Shown here: positions 26,330-36,502 of the stretch, piece by piece | Layout of the letters: the number at the start of each line of letters is the position of its first letter | Position numbering within the stretch: position 1 is the first letter of the stretch | Source: Tenericutes bacterium HGW-Tenericutes-1 | GTDB lineage: Bacteria; Bacillota_I; Bacilli_A; Izemoplasmatales; Hujiaoplasmataceae | Length of the DNA: 64,000 bases | Assembly: GCA_002839155.1 (NCBI GenBank) | Contig: PGXM01000006.1 | Coordinates: 1 to 64,000 of the forward strand | Direction of reading: 5' to 3' | Translations under genes and position numbers: made by a program | Notes under the pieces: model-generated | Told to the model about the DNA's origin: nothing | The model's database searches: none | The model's input: the letters and a program-made list of their open reading frames with translations, nothing else

Positions 26330-28672
26330 TTATTCAGTTCTTAAAGCGACAACTGGATCTTTCTTCGCTGCAATTTTACTTGGAATAAGACCGGCAACAA
26401 ACGTTAATCCAACGCTAATCACAATGAGACCTACCGCACTATAAATGGGAAGTTTAGAGAAACTACCAACCCCAATCAATTTTTGAATGACGAGATTGAG
26501 TGGGATGTTAATGAACAAAGTCATTAAGATGCCAAAAACACCGGCTGTAAAACCAATAATGATGGTTTCTGCATTGAAAATCCTTGAGATATCTTTCTTG
26601 CGTGCGCCAATGGCTCGCATGATTCCGATTTCTTTGGTGCGTTCAACGACCGATACATACGTGATAATTCCAATCATAATCGATGAAACTAATAATGAGA
26701 TAGCCGCAAACGCCGCTAAAATAACGGTTATAGTGTTAATGAGTGATGAAATAGTCCCAGAGATAGTTTCAGCTAAATCAGTATAAAGGACTTTATCTAC
26801 TTCTTCTAATGGCGCGTTATAAGCATCTAAATAGGTTTTTATTTCTTCTTTGGTATCAAAAGATACGGGATATATTTGAATACCGGTTGGGGTAGAATCC
26901 CCACCTAATGTTTTCATAACCGATTCATAGGTTACATAGGAATTAAACGGTGTTCCGGTTAAGACATTGATCGTTGGACTCGCTTCTTGAGCAACAACGA
27001 TATCGGATTCAGAAGCGTTCTCTAAGATTAAATCCGTTAACATGGTGGTATATCCAATACCGGTTTGTAAGAGTTCGCTTGAAGATGTTTCTTTAACTCT
27101 TAAGATTCCGACGATGGTAATTGTCACAGCATCCGAACTTTGACTCATGGCCTCGTAATCCGTCCCTGGTGAATAGACGAGGCCGTTAGCGACATAGTAA
27201 TCGTTATTGGGAATTATTGTGAAAGAAAGACCAATTAAATCATCAAAAGTATATTCATCTTGAACGGTGATGCCAAATTCAGCGAGTAAACCGACATCGA
27301 CACGGTTTTGTTTATCAACAACTAAGACGATTTCTTGAGCAGTTTCGGGGTATTTTGAGTTTGATCCTAATAAATCATATTGCGATTCAATGAAGTCACG
27401 ACTATTCGGAATTTCATTGAAATAACTAGGCGCGAAGAATTGCGCCATTCCGCCTGAAGAGACACTGGTTTCAACCAAACGGTAACCACCGTTTTCGGTT
27501 TGGGCGATCAAATTTAAAGCAACGGCACGAGAATATGAAATCGAATTATAAAGTGATGGATCGGTGGCTGCGACGTAAGCAAGATAGTCGTCGGTCAGTA
27601 TATTCGTATGATCGGTTGTATCAGCGTCGGAATCATAGGAGACGACTGTCTGATCAGTTGGGAAATCATTGATATCGATTAAACTACCCGTGACTTCGCT
27701 CATTCTCGTTCTTGGTTCAGAAAGCATTGCGGAAGTCGCGGAGACCGTTTGATTAATCGAAAGCGGAAAACCAGCCAAGGTATCGCTTTGCATGTCGTTG
27801 ACATAAGAAGTCATTCCATTGGAGATGGCGAGGACCAACGCGATGCCAATAATGCCAATACTACCAGCGATGGCTGTGATTATGGTTCTCGCTTTCTTAC
27901 TAATGAGATTTTTGAAACTTGATTTAAGAGCAGTTTTGTAAGACATTGAAGTTTTCTTCTGTTTATCTTCTGTCTTTACTGTAACAGTACTATTAGAATA
28001 AGGTTCACTGTCTTCCACTATCTGACCATCGAGCAATCTTATGATCCGGTCACTATAAGCATTAGCGAGTTCTTCATTATGGGTCACCATGATGACTAGA
28101 CGGTCTTTGCTGATCTTTTTAATCAGTTCCATAATCTGGATACTGGTTTTAGAATCAATCGCTCCGGTGGGTTCATCAGCGAGGATAATCTTCGGATCAT
28201 TGACCAATGCTCTAGCAATAGCAACTCTTTGTGCTTGACCTCCGGACAATTGATTTGGACGTTTATAAAGTTGATCTTTTAATCCGACATCAATCAAAAC
28301 CTTTTTCGCTCTAGCAATTCTTTCAGCGGCTGGAACACCCGATAAGGTTAAAGCAATTTCAACGTTATCAAGTACCGAGAGATGCGCAATTAAGTTATAA
28401 CTTTGAAAGACAAACCCAATTGTTGAATTTCGGTATGCATCCCAATCGCTATCTTTAAAATCTTTCGTTGACTGACCATTGATAAATAAATCACCCGTGG
28501 TATATTGATCAAGACCTCCGATGAGATTGAGTAACGTGGTTTTTCCACAACCGGATTGTCCTAAAACGGAAACGAATTCATTCGTGCGAAATTCTAAATT
28601 GATATCGGTGAGTGCTTGAGTAACGGTGTCACCAACGTGATATTCTTTATTGACATTGACTAATTTTAGCAT
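26330..28672 (-). CDS. MacB-like ABC transporter, ATPase and FtsX permease fused
   Basis: A 780-residue protein joining both halves of a MacB-type mechanotransmission ABC system. Residues ~1-225 are a LolD-like ATPase with GQSGCGKTTLLNLIGGLDQ, LSGGQAQRVAIARALVNDP and ILADEPTGAIDS. After a TM helix (~262-285) comes a large extracytoplasmic domain of about 320 residues. The FtsX permease with three TM helices (~640-770) contains VERTKEIGIMRAIGARKKDI. Such proteins export peptides or lipids or relieve antimicrobial peptides. A homodimer would supply four TM-helix pairs. It is presumably controlled by the two-component genes downstream. Confidence 0.87.
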   Translation of the reverse strand: MLKLVNVNKEYHVGDTVTQALTDINLEFRTNEFVSVLGQSGCGKTTLLNLIGGLDQYTTGDLFINGQSTKDFKDSDWDAYRNSTIGFVFQSYNLIAHLSVLDNVEIALTLSGVPAAERIARAKKVLIDVGLKDQLYKRPNQLSGGQAQRVAIARALVNDPKIILADEPTGAIDSKTSIQIMELIKKISKDRLVIMVTHNEELANAYSDRIIRLLDGQIVEDSEPYSNSTVTVKTEDKQKKTSMSYKTALKSSFKNLISKKARTIITAIAGSIGIIGIALVLAISNGMTSYVNDMQSDTLAGFPLSINQTVSATSAMLSEPRTRMSEVTGSLIDINDFPTDQTVVSYDSDADTTDHTNILTDDYLAYVAATDPSLYNSISYSRAVALNLIAQTENGGYRLVETSVSSGGMAQFFAPSYFNEIPNSRDFIESQYDLLGSNSKYPETAQEIVLVVDKQNRVDVGLLAEFGITVQDEYTFDDLIGLSFTIIPNNDYYVANGLVYSPGTDYEAMSQSSDAVTITIVGILRVKETSSSELLQTGIGYTTMLTDLILENASESDIVVAQEASPTINVLTGTPFNSYVTYESVMKTLGGDSTPTGIQIYPVSFDTKEEIKTYLDAYNAPLEEVDKVLYTDLAETISGTISSLINTITVILAAFAAISLLVSSIMIGIITYVSVVERTKEIGIMRAIGARKKDISRIFNAETIIIGFTAGVFGILMTLFINIPLNLVIQKLIGVGSFSKLPIYSAVGLIVISVGLTFVAGLIPSKIAAKKDPVVALRTE

Positions 28673-28863
28673 TTTTTATTCTCCTTTTATAAATGATGGG
28701 CTCATTATATAGTAAGTTTGTGAACTGAATTTGAACTAATCATAAGTTATTTATTTAAAACCACCCAATACATCTCCTTTTTGACTTGAGTCTTTTGATA
28801 GTTTGAGTGGTCTATAGACATAATAAAAGAGATGAATAATTAATTTATCTTAAATAAAATAAC

Positions 28864-28879
28864 CTTCATTTAAATGAAG
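28864..28879 (-). terminator. weak hairpin after the dextran operon
   Basis: A perfect 16-base palindrome, CTTCATTTAAATGAAG, 20 bases after the last gene of the operon. The minus strand continues GTTATTTTATTT, a broken T-run. It is a possible weak terminator. Confidence 0.4.
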
Positions 28880-28898
28880 ATTTTTAATAATAATGGAT

Positions 28899-30722
28899 TT
28901 ATCGAATTATCACCATCGTGTAATATTCTAGCGATGGCAGCACAAACTCTACATAGTTTCCAAATGCATCTGAACCTAGCGTATAAGGAACATTTAAAGA
29001 TATTCCTTCATACCTATCAGGCGATGCAACAATGATTTCTGTAGGTTGAAGAGAATAATAATGCTTAACGTTCAAATTCGTTTGAGGAACTGGTGCCATT
29101 TTAATTCGCTTTGAATCAACCCAATCGATGGATGTTGTATTTAACAAATTGATAAAATGAATCACTTCAGAATTATCTTCTTTTATTCTTGAAAAAGACC
29201 ATATTTTTCCTTGTTCTGCTGTATTTGATAAATCATAGTTCAATATCGTTGTTAAATTATTTGAACGCACAAGTCCTGGACCTCGCAAATAATTTTCATA
29301 AGCAACTTGAAATGAATAAATATTATGAAGCTTTTCTTGAAGCTTATCGGTCATTTGAAGCATCGTTCCTGGATAGTATTCTTTACTTAACATTCCTGTA
29401 TCGACAAGTTCAAGGTGTGACCCGCCTGAGGCGATAATAACAGAGTTTGTATAAATAACTGATGCCTCATTAAAGAATCCGAATTCATTCCCATAATTCA
29501 TATAGGCCGCTAATACCGTGCCAATATGACCTTCTGTTGAATCATAGATATTAAAGAGAGTATTTTGTAAAGAGTTATAATTTCCTTCCCAGATTTCTAC
29601 ATAGATAATATCGTTGAAATTTTGGCTTAGTATTTCATCCAAACCATAACCATCAACTGGATTAAAGATGATTTGAGTTTCCAACTCCAATTTAAGTCGA
29701 TTCAATAGGTTTGAATGAAGTTTATCAAGAAATACGATATTTCCAGCATAATCATACCGAATACCTCGGCTCCCCAAAGAATCGGCTTGGATGCCATCAA
29801 AATCATAAACATTTAAAAAATTAGACATGACTTGAATATAATAATTTTGCCAATTGACGTCTCCTGGATTAAACAAGTATAGTTTTGAAGTTTCCCAACT
29901 CGAGGGTAATGGATGAAAGTCTTGTGTTGTGTGTAAAGGATCGACATAAAGCCCCCATTCAGGTTTGATTCCGCGAGTCACGTAAGATTCATACCCTCCA
30001 AAAAGCAAATTATAGACGAAAGACTGCATTTGATAGGTATGTCCCAATTCAATATAATAATCTAATACTGTTTTCGTGGCTAGACTTCGATTGATTGTGT
30101 TCCAAGATTCATCAGGATGAAGGGTGTCTCCTGCGAGTGGTTGATCATGACTGTCAATAACATCATAATACATTAAACCATTGATGTGAAAATCTTTGAA
30201 GGTTCTTAAGACTGTATCAACATCTTCTAAATCCGTATAATCATAATGGGACAAGGCCGCATACCTTGGAAAGACATTCCAAGTTGATGATACATCAACG
30301 CCTGTCATCGCATAATCAATGAGTGTATCATTCTGATAAATGTAGATTTCTAAGGAATATCCCTGATAATCATAATTGGGAAGTTGGAATTCATAAGTTT
30401 TCGTCAATAAACCTAATTCAAGAGTAAAATCGTTTGTAAATTCAGTGAAAATCTCTGACAATTGCTTTAATTTCACTACCATCTTCAGTGTTTTGATTTC
30501 TAAAGTTGGATTACTTAAATCGACTGATAAATATAAGGTTTCACCGGGAAGATATACCGATTGATTCGTTGAAAGATTTTGTATATACCGTCCTTGATTC
30601 TCAATGGGCAATAATATATCTATACCATCATTTTTATGATTACAACTCATTATTAACAATCCCAAAATAAAGGAAAAAAAGAAGACCGAAATCTTCCTTG
30701 AATAGTAACCATATTTACGCAT
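28899..30722 (-). CDS. GH66-family secreted lipoprotein (dextranase or cycloisomaltooligosaccharide glucanotransferase)
   Basis: A surface-anchored glycoside hydrolase of 607 residues with lipobox LLIMSC (Cys27). An Ig-like N-terminal domain (~40-145) precedes the GH66 barrel. The likely nucleophile is Asp314 in FDGIQADSLG and the acid/base Glu376 in IIYVEIW, matching the Asp/Glu pair of GH66. A C-terminal beta domain follows (~510-607). It would cut dextran or form or open cyclic isomaltooligosaccharides outside the cell. It is the last gene of the operon, overlapping the oligo-1,6-glucosidase gene by 8 bases. Endo-hydrolysis versus transglycosylation cannot be told by eye. Confidence 0.78.
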   Translation of the reverse strand: MRKYGYYSRKISVFFFSFILGLLIMSCNHKNDGIDILLPIENQGRYIQNLSTNQSVYLPGETLYLSVDLSNPTLEIKTLKMVVKLKQLSEIFTEFTNDFTLELGLLTKTYEFQLPNYDYQGYSLEIYIYQNDTLIDYAMTGVDVSSTWNVFPRYAALSHYDYTDLEDVDTVLRTFKDFHINGLMYYDVIDSHDQPLAGDTLHPDESWNTINRSLATKTVLDYYIELGHTYQMQSFVYNLLFGGYESYVTRGIKPEWGLYVDPLHTTQDFHPLPSSWETSKLYLFNPGDVNWQNYYIQVMSNFLNVYDFDGIQADSLGSRGIRYDYAGNIVFLDKLHSNLLNRLKLELETQIIFNPVDGYGLDEILSQNFNDIIYVEIWEGNYNSLQNTLFNIYDSTEGHIGTVLAAYMNYGNEFGFFNEASVIYTNSVIIASGGSHLELVDTGMLSKEYYPGTMLQMTDKLQEKLHNIYSFQVAYENYLRGPGLVRSNNLTTILNYDLSNTAEQGKIWSFSRIKEDNSEVIHFINLLNTTSIDWVDSKRIKMAPVPQTNLNVKHYYSLQPTEIIVASPDRYEGISLNVPYTLGSDAFGNYVEFVLPSLEYYTMVIIR

Positions 30723-32370
30723 GGTTACTGTTTATCATAAGTACCCTAACTTCATACGGTTGAAATTGATTTCCATCATTAAAAGTATTTGATAGAATCA
30801 TTGAATGACTTCGCCATTCGTCAGGATATTCTAAAAATTTTATTTCCTTAGTCATATTGCAAATAACGACTATCTGTTCTAATTTATAACTTCGTTTATA
30901 CACAAAGAACGAGTCGTTATCAACAAATAACGGTTCAAAATCACCATAAATTAAGGTTAAAGAAGTTGATTTCAATTCAATCAGTCGTTTATAAAAATGA
31001 AGAATCGAGTTTGAATCTCTCATAGCTTGTTCAACATTAATTGTCTTAAAATTAGTGTTAACATTAATCCAAGGAAGAACATCAGAAAATCCGGCATACA
31101 AGGAATCATTCCATTGCATCGGTGTCCTTGCATTGTCTCTCCCTTTCTTCAAAATTCCTCTCCATGCAAAATCAACAAAATCACCTTGAACCGCATTTTT
31201 CATGAACTGTAGACTTTCAATATCACGGAGTTCTTCAGTTTTAGAAAAGGGGTAGTTTGTCATTCCGATTTCTTCGCCTTGAAAGATAAATGATGTACCT
31301 TTTAAGAAATGCATGGCGACGCCAAGCATCTTCGCTGATTGAACGCGGTTCAATTCATTTGAATCATCACCAAAACGTGATACCGCGCGCGGTTGATCAT
31401 GATTAGACCAAAATAGGCTGTTCCATGGGATGGCTTTTTGCCATGAAATCATTAACTGTTTAAATTTGACGATATCAAACGGGATATAATCCCATTTACC
31501 ATTTCGACTATCGATATCCATCAATTCAAAATGGAAAAGTAAATCTAATTCTTTTCCGCTTTCTACTAAGGATAAAGCATTTTTCGTTGTCACAAAGGGG
31601 GTTTCACCCACACACATAGAATCACGGTGTTTGAAACATCTTTCTCGCATTTCCTGAAGATGCTCATGCATTTTTGGTTGCATGGCAAAATGTTCATCGG
31701 CGAAGACATAGGGCCCATCCTCAGATTTTGTCGCATCAGGAAGCCCAACTTTTTTAGCGATTAAATTGATGACATCCATTCGAAAACCATCAACACCTTT
31801 ATCAAGCCACCGATTAATCATTGAATAGATATCTTCTCTTAAAGTTGGATTTTCCCAATTGAGATCAGGTTGTTTTTCTGAGAAAAGATGAAGATACCAT
31901 TCATCTGTATTATCATCATATGTCCATGCGGAAGGGGTAAAGAAAGAAGCCCAATTATTTGGTTCTTTTGTATTATTTCCTTTTTTCCAAATATAATAAT
32001 CTCGAAAAGGATTATCCTTTGATTTTCTTGATTCTAAAAACCATTGATGTTCATCGGATGAATGATTCACAACTAAATCCATGATGAGCTTGATATCGTG
32101 TTGATGAAGTTTTTCGAGCAACTCATCAAAATCATCCATCGTACCAAACTCGTTCATGATTTTTTCATAGTGACGAATGTCGTATCCCATATCATCATTC
32201 GGAGAGTCATAAATCGGATTCAACCATACAGCTTTAATTCCCAACCATGACAAATAATCGACTTTTTGAATGATTCCTTTTAAGTCGCCAATGCCATCAT
32301 GATTAGAATCTTTAAAACTCCTTGGATACAGTTGATAGACAACCGATTCTTTCCACCATTTTCTAATCAT
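30715..32370 (-). CDS. GH13 oligo-1,6-glucosidase / dextran glucosidase
   Basis: A cytoplasmic alpha-glucosidase of 551 residues that releases glucose from isomalto-oligosaccharides. GH13_31 features: WWKESVVYQLYPRSFKDSNHDGIGDLKGI at the N-terminus, nucleophile Asp199 in GFRMDVIN, acid/base Glu256 in CVGETP and Asp325 in WSNHDQPR. The Val directly after Asp199 is the residue associated with alpha-1,6 specificity; alpha-1,4 enzymes usually have Ala or Thr there. It sits between a YesL-like gene (ATGA overlap) and the GH66 lipoprotein gene. Confidence 0.9.
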   Translation of the reverse strand: MIRKWWKESVVYQLYPRSFKDSNHDGIGDLKGIIQKVDYLSWLGIKAVWLNPIYDSPNDDMGYDIRHYEKIMNEFGTMDDFDELLEKLHQHDIKLIMDLVVNHSSDEHQWFLESRKSKDNPFRDYYIWKKGNNTKEPNNWASFFTPSAWTYDDNTDEWYLHLFSEKQPDLNWENPTLREDIYSMINRWLDKGVDGFRMDVINLIAKKVGLPDATKSEDGPYVFADEHFAMQPKMHEHLQEMRERCFKHRDSMCVGETPFVTTKNALSLVESGKELDLLFHFELMDIDSRNGKWDYIPFDIVKFKQLMISWQKAIPWNSLFWSNHDQPRAVSRFGDDSNELNRVQSAKMLGVAMHFLKGTSFIFQGEEIGMTNYPFSKTEELRDIESLQFMKNAVQGDFVDFAWRGILKKGRDNARTPMQWNDSLYAGFSDVLPWINVNTNFKTINVEQAMRDSNSILHFYKRLIELKSTSLTLIYGDFEPLFVDNDSFFVYKRSYKLEQIVVICNMTKEIKFLEYPDEWRSHSMILSNTFNDGNQFQPYEVRVLMINSNHA

Positions 32371-33017
32371 AACGACCTCTTAATAATATGTTTTTGAATT
32401 AAAGGATAAATGATAAAAGTACTAACAAAAGAAGAAAAAGAGAAAACTATCAACAATAACAATGGCGTTGAATAAGGGAAAAACCATACGCCAGTTCCGA
32501 CAATTATGAGCGATATTATCGCACCAAAAAGTGATGTTTTTGGGTACGAAAAAGTCAAAATAAACGAATTCTTAATTAAGGCTTTCATGGATAGTTCAAC
32601 TGATGGTAGCATTTGATAAGCAATCATTGACACTGTATAAAGTATTAAGAATAATAGAATACAAAAGATTGAGAATACCAATAATAAAATCGAGTCTGAA
32701 TTGAGATAATAAAAATAAACTCCATAAACAATTCCCATCATTAAAATCATGATCGGAATTCCAAACAGACTTGACTGAATGAAATTGGCTTTAAAAGTTG
32801 AAAAATAGACTTTCATATTTGCTGGATGATCACTAGGTGAAATAACCCTTTGAATCACTTTTTGCATTGAAGTAATCGAAGCAGGAATGGTAAACAGAGG
32901 AATACATGTCAATATGAAAAGGAGGTTTAACGTGATTAAAAGGAGAATTTTCGTAATAAAGAGGGATAAAAATTGATTGATGGGTGTTTTCCTCTGTTCA
33001 TTAAGGGGTTGAATCAT
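32367..33017 (-). CDS. YesL/DUF624-family membrane protein
   Basis: A 216-residue protein with about five hydrophobic segments. The N-terminal pattern (FLSLFITKILLLITLNLLFILTCIPLFTIPASITSMQKVI) matches the YesL family, which occurs beside sugar ABC importer genes in Firmicutes and has no settled function. The ATG at 33017 is chosen for the AGGAG site eight bases upstream. It overlaps the AraC gene by 17 bases and the glucosidase gene by 4. A role in assembling or regulating the importer is only suggested by context. Confidence 0.8.
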   Translation of the reverse strand: MIQPLNEQRKTPINQFLSLFITKILLLITLNLLFILTCIPLFTIPASITSMQKVIQRVISPSDHPANMKVYFSTFKANFIQSSLFGIPIMILMMGIVYGVYFYYLNSDSILLLVFSIFCILLFLILYTVSMIAYQMLPSVELSMKALIKNSFILTFSYPKTSLFGAIISLIIVGTGVWFFPYSTPLLLLIVFSFSSFVSTFIIYPLIQKHIIKRSL

Positions 33018-33933
33018 AGAGATCACTCCTATTTTCATGGGTCAGGTTGTAGTACTGTGTCGGAGTCATATTGGTGATTTTACGAAATTGTCTTGAGAAA
33101 TAATAGCGGTCTTCTATGCCGACTAAATAAGCGATTTCACCAAAATCGAGATTTGAAGTTTCAATTAACTGTTTTGCATTTGTTATTCTAAGTTGATTGA
33201 TGTATTTAAATATCGTCATATCGGTTATTTTAGAAAAGACGCGATTAATATAATCAAAATTCACTTCAAAAATCTCTTCTAGACTATCACTCGATAATTT
33301 CTCCATATAATGATGGTTAATATAATCTAAGATTTGTTCAGCAACATGTTCTGCTTTTTTGCTAGTTGATGTCGAGATATCCGAAAGATGATTCAATAAC
33401 ATCTCATGTGACAACCCTAAAAAGAAACAATGCATCTTGGTCGAAGTATGGACTTTATAAAATTCTTCACGCTTTTTATAAAGTTCAGTAATACTTTTTA
33501 ATTCATGAAACATTGAACTATTCGACGAGTTCATGTATTTAGGCAAATAAGACATTGGATCTAAACTATTGTCTTCAATTAAGTTATTGCTCATTAAGCA
33601 TTTTCTTCTTTTTTCCATTAAATCTAACAAATCTTTATCATTTTCGTTCGTTGAGGGATGAAACTGTGGATGTTTAAAATGAATATAATAATAGTCACAA
33701 ACAGCGCTTTTGTACCCTACATGCTGAAGGTATGGTTCAAGGACAAAAATATCACCTGTTTTAAGATGATATTCCGTTCCATTTTCCTTAATGAACATAT
33801 CTCCATCTTTGATGACATACATGATATATTCATCAATTGTTCTGGGAAAATGTTTCCAAGGCGTCTTGTAATTAATTCTTCCAATTAGACGTACCTTGGG
33901 AAAGATATCAGTATGATAGGTGAAAAGTTTCAT
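33001..33933 (-). CDS. AraC-family regulator of the dextran operon
   Basis: A 310-residue transcription factor. The N-terminal cupin sensing domain is ~10-110 (GDMFIKENGTEYHLKTGDIFVLEPYLQHVG). The C-terminal pair of helix-turn-helix motifs is ~205-305, with LSSDSLEEIFEVNFDYINRVFSKI and LDFGEIAYLVGIEDRYYFSRQFRKITNMTPTQY. It is encoded inside the operon, so it probably senses an isomalto-oligosaccharide and activates the promoter before 38718, whose -35 is poor. GGAG precedes the ATG. Confidence 0.87.
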   Translation of the reverse strand: MKLFTYHTDIFPKVRLIGRINYKTPWKHFPRTIDEYIMYVIKDGDMFIKENGTEYHLKTGDIFVLEPYLQHVGYKSAVCDYYYIHFKHPQFHPSTNENDKDLLDLMEKRRKCLMSNNLIEDNSLDPMSYLPKYMNSSNSSMFHELKSITELYKKREEFYKVHTSTKMHCFFLGLSHEMLLNHLSDISTSTSKKAEHVAEQILDYINHHYMEKLSSDSLEEIFEVNFDYINRVFSKITDMTIFKYINQLRITNAKQLIETSNLDFGEIAYLVGIEDRYYFSRQFRKITNMTPTQYYNLTHENRSDLYDSTP

Positions 33934-33937
33934 GACT

Positions 33938-35593
33938 TCACTCCATTTCTATCCAGACTGTAGTCCAGTTACTCAAGCTTGGAATTTGAACAGTCACCCA
34001 TTTTCCTCGGTTCGTTGATTCTTCTAAGTAGTTGAGACTTTGCGCCATCAACGATTCATCGGGTGAGGCAAAATAGATTCCTTTAATGATTCGATCCAGA
34101 TTCAATTTAATTGTAATATCTTCAATCTTTTCATTTTTATTTTTTGGTTGATTCCACATCGAGTTGTTATTTGATAGATTGATGAGTTGAATTGTTATCC
34201 GGTTTTGCTGTTCTCTCACAATTGTCCAAACCGTATTATCTTTTCCATTGGGTGAGAACGAAACTTGATTGGAAATAAATTGAATATCTTCATTGATTCC
34301 AGACGTCGCCGTCATTGAGATATCCATCCCGATATCATTGTATAATAAGTCAGCGTATCTGACTAAAAAGTCAGCGTAATTTTGGATTTTTAATTGAAAG
34401 TTTTCACTAGATACAGCGTAATTTGCATAATAACTATCTTGTAGTATTCCATTTTTCTCACCAAAAACTAGTTGAGTTCCACCTGAAGCATTGATAACTG
34501 CATTCGTTAGTAATAATGCATTCTCGGCTTTCTCAATCTCTAAGGGAGTTTTTGCATCTTTAAACGGATGCATATAAGCCGCGAGAACAACTTGATTATG
34601 GCTTAAATATTTTGCTTCCCGAATTAACCGATATAAATCAAAATAAGAATCGTGCGGTGGCCAAACTTCAATATAGATAGCGTCTTGATTTGTATTTGCT
34701 ATTTTTTCAATGGGCCAGTTATTAACACAATTAAAAATGACTCCATTTTGCGGATTAATTTCTTGGATTTTTTGACTAGCTCGATTGATTAATGCAGGAA
34801 AATGATCAGCTAGAGCAATGTTTTTTCCATTATAATCATGAACGTTCTTTGGAAACCCATAGGTATCCATGTGAATACCCATGAATTTCACCGTTTCGAT
34901 AGCGAATATGAATTGATTGATAATATAATCACTCCAACCAGAATTGTTGGAAATATTCATAAAATTTAGCCAATCAAAGAAAACTAAAGGTTGATGGTCT
35001 AAAGTATATAGTCCCCACTCTGGATGCTTTTCATATAATGTCTTACTTGAGGCGTAAACAGCTCCGTAAGCAAAAGGTCTCATTCCATATTCAATACACT
35101 TTTCTATCTTATGTTTAATTGTCTCGAGACTAGTGGGTCTACCAAGTGGATCTAAATAATTGATGTCTTTTGATACTAATTGATCATGAGTATACATCCA
35201 ATCATAAAATTGAACAGTATTCAGGTGAAGATTTTTAAGGTTTTCAACATCAAGAATGTCATTTTCCTGATTTGAAAAATCACTAAGGAACCCATATCGG
35301 ACACAGTCTTTATATGATGAGACAATATCAAACGCTGTTTCATAAAGTTGGTATCCAATTATGACTTCAACTCCATAATTTCCAATTGGCAAAGAACTCA
35401 ATTGAATCATTAATTCAACGGTTGAGTCATTTTTTTGAATGTATTTATATTGATATTCAACCGCAATATGATGATGCAGTTGATAGATTTTAACTAAAAT
35501 AGTATCTGAAGCAATCTGATTAAGTGCAATCGTCAATATTACTTGATCATTTATTAAATATTGCGCTTTATTCAATACAATGCAATTTTTCAT
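33938..35593 (-). CDS. GH66-family enzyme without signal peptide (cytoplasmic)
   Basis: A 551-residue GH66 homologue without a signal sequence. The likely nucleophile is Asp243 in FMGIHMDTYGFPK and the acid/base Glu309 in DAIYIEVWPP, the latter very close to GH66 dextranases. It would open or trim imported (cyclo)isomaltooligosaccharides, complementing the secreted paralogue at 28899. The ATG at 35593 has GGA eight bases upstream; an ATG two codons earlier is too close to that site. It lies 17 bases after the permease gene and 4 bases before the AraC gene. Confidence 0.8.
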   Translation of the reverse strand: MKNCIVLNKAQYLINDQVILTIALNQIASDTILVKIYQLHHHIAVEYQYKYIQKNDSTVELMIQLSSLPIGNYGVEVIIGYQLYETAFDIVSSYKDCVRYGFLSDFSNQENDILDVENLKNLHLNTVQFYDWMYTHDQLVSKDINYLDPLGRPTSLETIKHKIEKCIEYGMRPFAYGAVYASSKTLYEKHPEWGLYTLDHQPLVFFDWLNFMNISNNSGWSDYIINQFIFAIETVKFMGIHMDTYGFPKNVHDYNGKNIALADHFPALINRASQKIQEINPQNGVIFNCVNNWPIEKIANTNQDAIYIEVWPPHDSYFDLYRLIREAKYLSHNQVVLAAYMHPFKDAKTPLEIEKAENALLLTNAVINASGGTQLVFGEKNGILQDSYYANYAVSSENFQLKIQNYADFLVRYADLLYNDIGMDISMTATSGINEDIQFISNQVSFSPNGKDNTVWTIVREQQNRITIQLINLSNNNSMWNQPKNKNEKIEDITIKLNLDRIIKGIYFASPDESLMAQSLNYLEESTNRGKWVTVQIPSLSNWTTVWIEME

Positions 35594-35610
35594 AGTCATC
35601 TTCCTTTATG

Positions 35611-36501
35611 TTATTCTTTGACGGCTCCTTGTGTGAGTCCGCCAATGACCAATTTTTTTTGAAATACAATGAATAATATGATAATCGGAATTAAAGCAAG
35701 TAACGAGGCGGCAAATACCCATTCCCATCTTGTCGCATGCTCTCCGTTCAATCGTTGTAGTAATAAGGGCAAAGTAATCATCGCTTCATTTGCTCCAACT
35801 AATACTTTTGCGGTAAAATATTCTTCCCAAAAACCTTGTAAAGCAAAAATACTCATCGTACCAATTGCTGGTTTTGAAAGGGGTAAAATAATTCTGAAAA
35901 AAATTGAAAAATGTCCGCCACCATCAACGACTACTGATTCTGACAATGCTAATGGTACATTCTTAAAAAAGTTTCTTAAAAAGAAAGTATGACCACAAAT
36001 ACTGGTTGCCGTATAGATTAAAATAAGTCCCAACCTTGATCCAACTAACCCTCTTGATAATCCAGGAATAAAGGTAATGTTTCTCAATACAACAAATTGT
36101 GGAATAATATTCAAAAATCCTGGCATCATCAAAGTAAATAGATATACTCCAAACAATAATTCACGACCTGGAAATTCAATTCTAGAAAAGCCGTAAGCAG
36201 ATAATGATGAGATGAAAACAGCAACCACAACCGTAATTGACGTGTTGATAACACTGTTTTTAAGGGCAGTCATAAAATTGTGTTGTTCTAAGACATATCG
36301 ATAGGCCGCAAAATCTAGACTTGTCGGAAATAATTTCGGTGGATAAGGTAATACATAACTAAACTCTTCAAATGAACTAGCAATCATAATTAAAAATGGA
36401 ATCGAAAAAACAATGAGCGCAATAATTAGAAATGTCCATATGAAGATTTGGGTAATTCTATTTTTGGTTTTGAATTTGGTATACTGATTATTTACCATCA
36501 T
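35611..36501 (-). CDS. carbohydrate ABC permease, MalG type
   Basis: An inner-membrane subunit of a CUT1 importer, with six TM helices. The EAA loop is seen as ALSESVVVDGGGHFSIFFRIILPLSKPAIGT. ASSFEEFSYVLPYPPKLFPTSLDF after TM1 is typical of MalG-like proteins. The ATG at 36501 fits GGAGAG; two earlier ATGs lie within the end of the partner gene. It pairs with the MalF-type subunit directly upstream. No ATPase is encoded here, so a shared MsmK/MalK-type ATPase elsewhere in the genome is required. The substrate is probably isomalto-oligosaccharide. Confidence 0.88.
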   Translation of the reverse strand: MMVNNQYTKFKTKNRITQIFIWTFLIIALIVFSIPFLIMIASSFEEFSYVLPYPPKLFPTSLDFAAYRYVLEQHNFMTALKNSVINTSITVVVAVFISSLSAYGFSRIEFPGRELLFGVYLFTLMMPGFLNIIPQFVVLRNITFIPGLSRGLVGSRLGLILIYTATSICGHTFFLRNFFKNVPLALSESVVVDGGGHFSIFFRIILPLSKPAIGTMSIFALQGFWEEYFTAKVLVGANEAMITLPLLLQRLNGEHATRWEWVFAASLLALIPIIILFIVFQKKLVIGGLTQGAVKE

Positions 36502-36502
36502 C

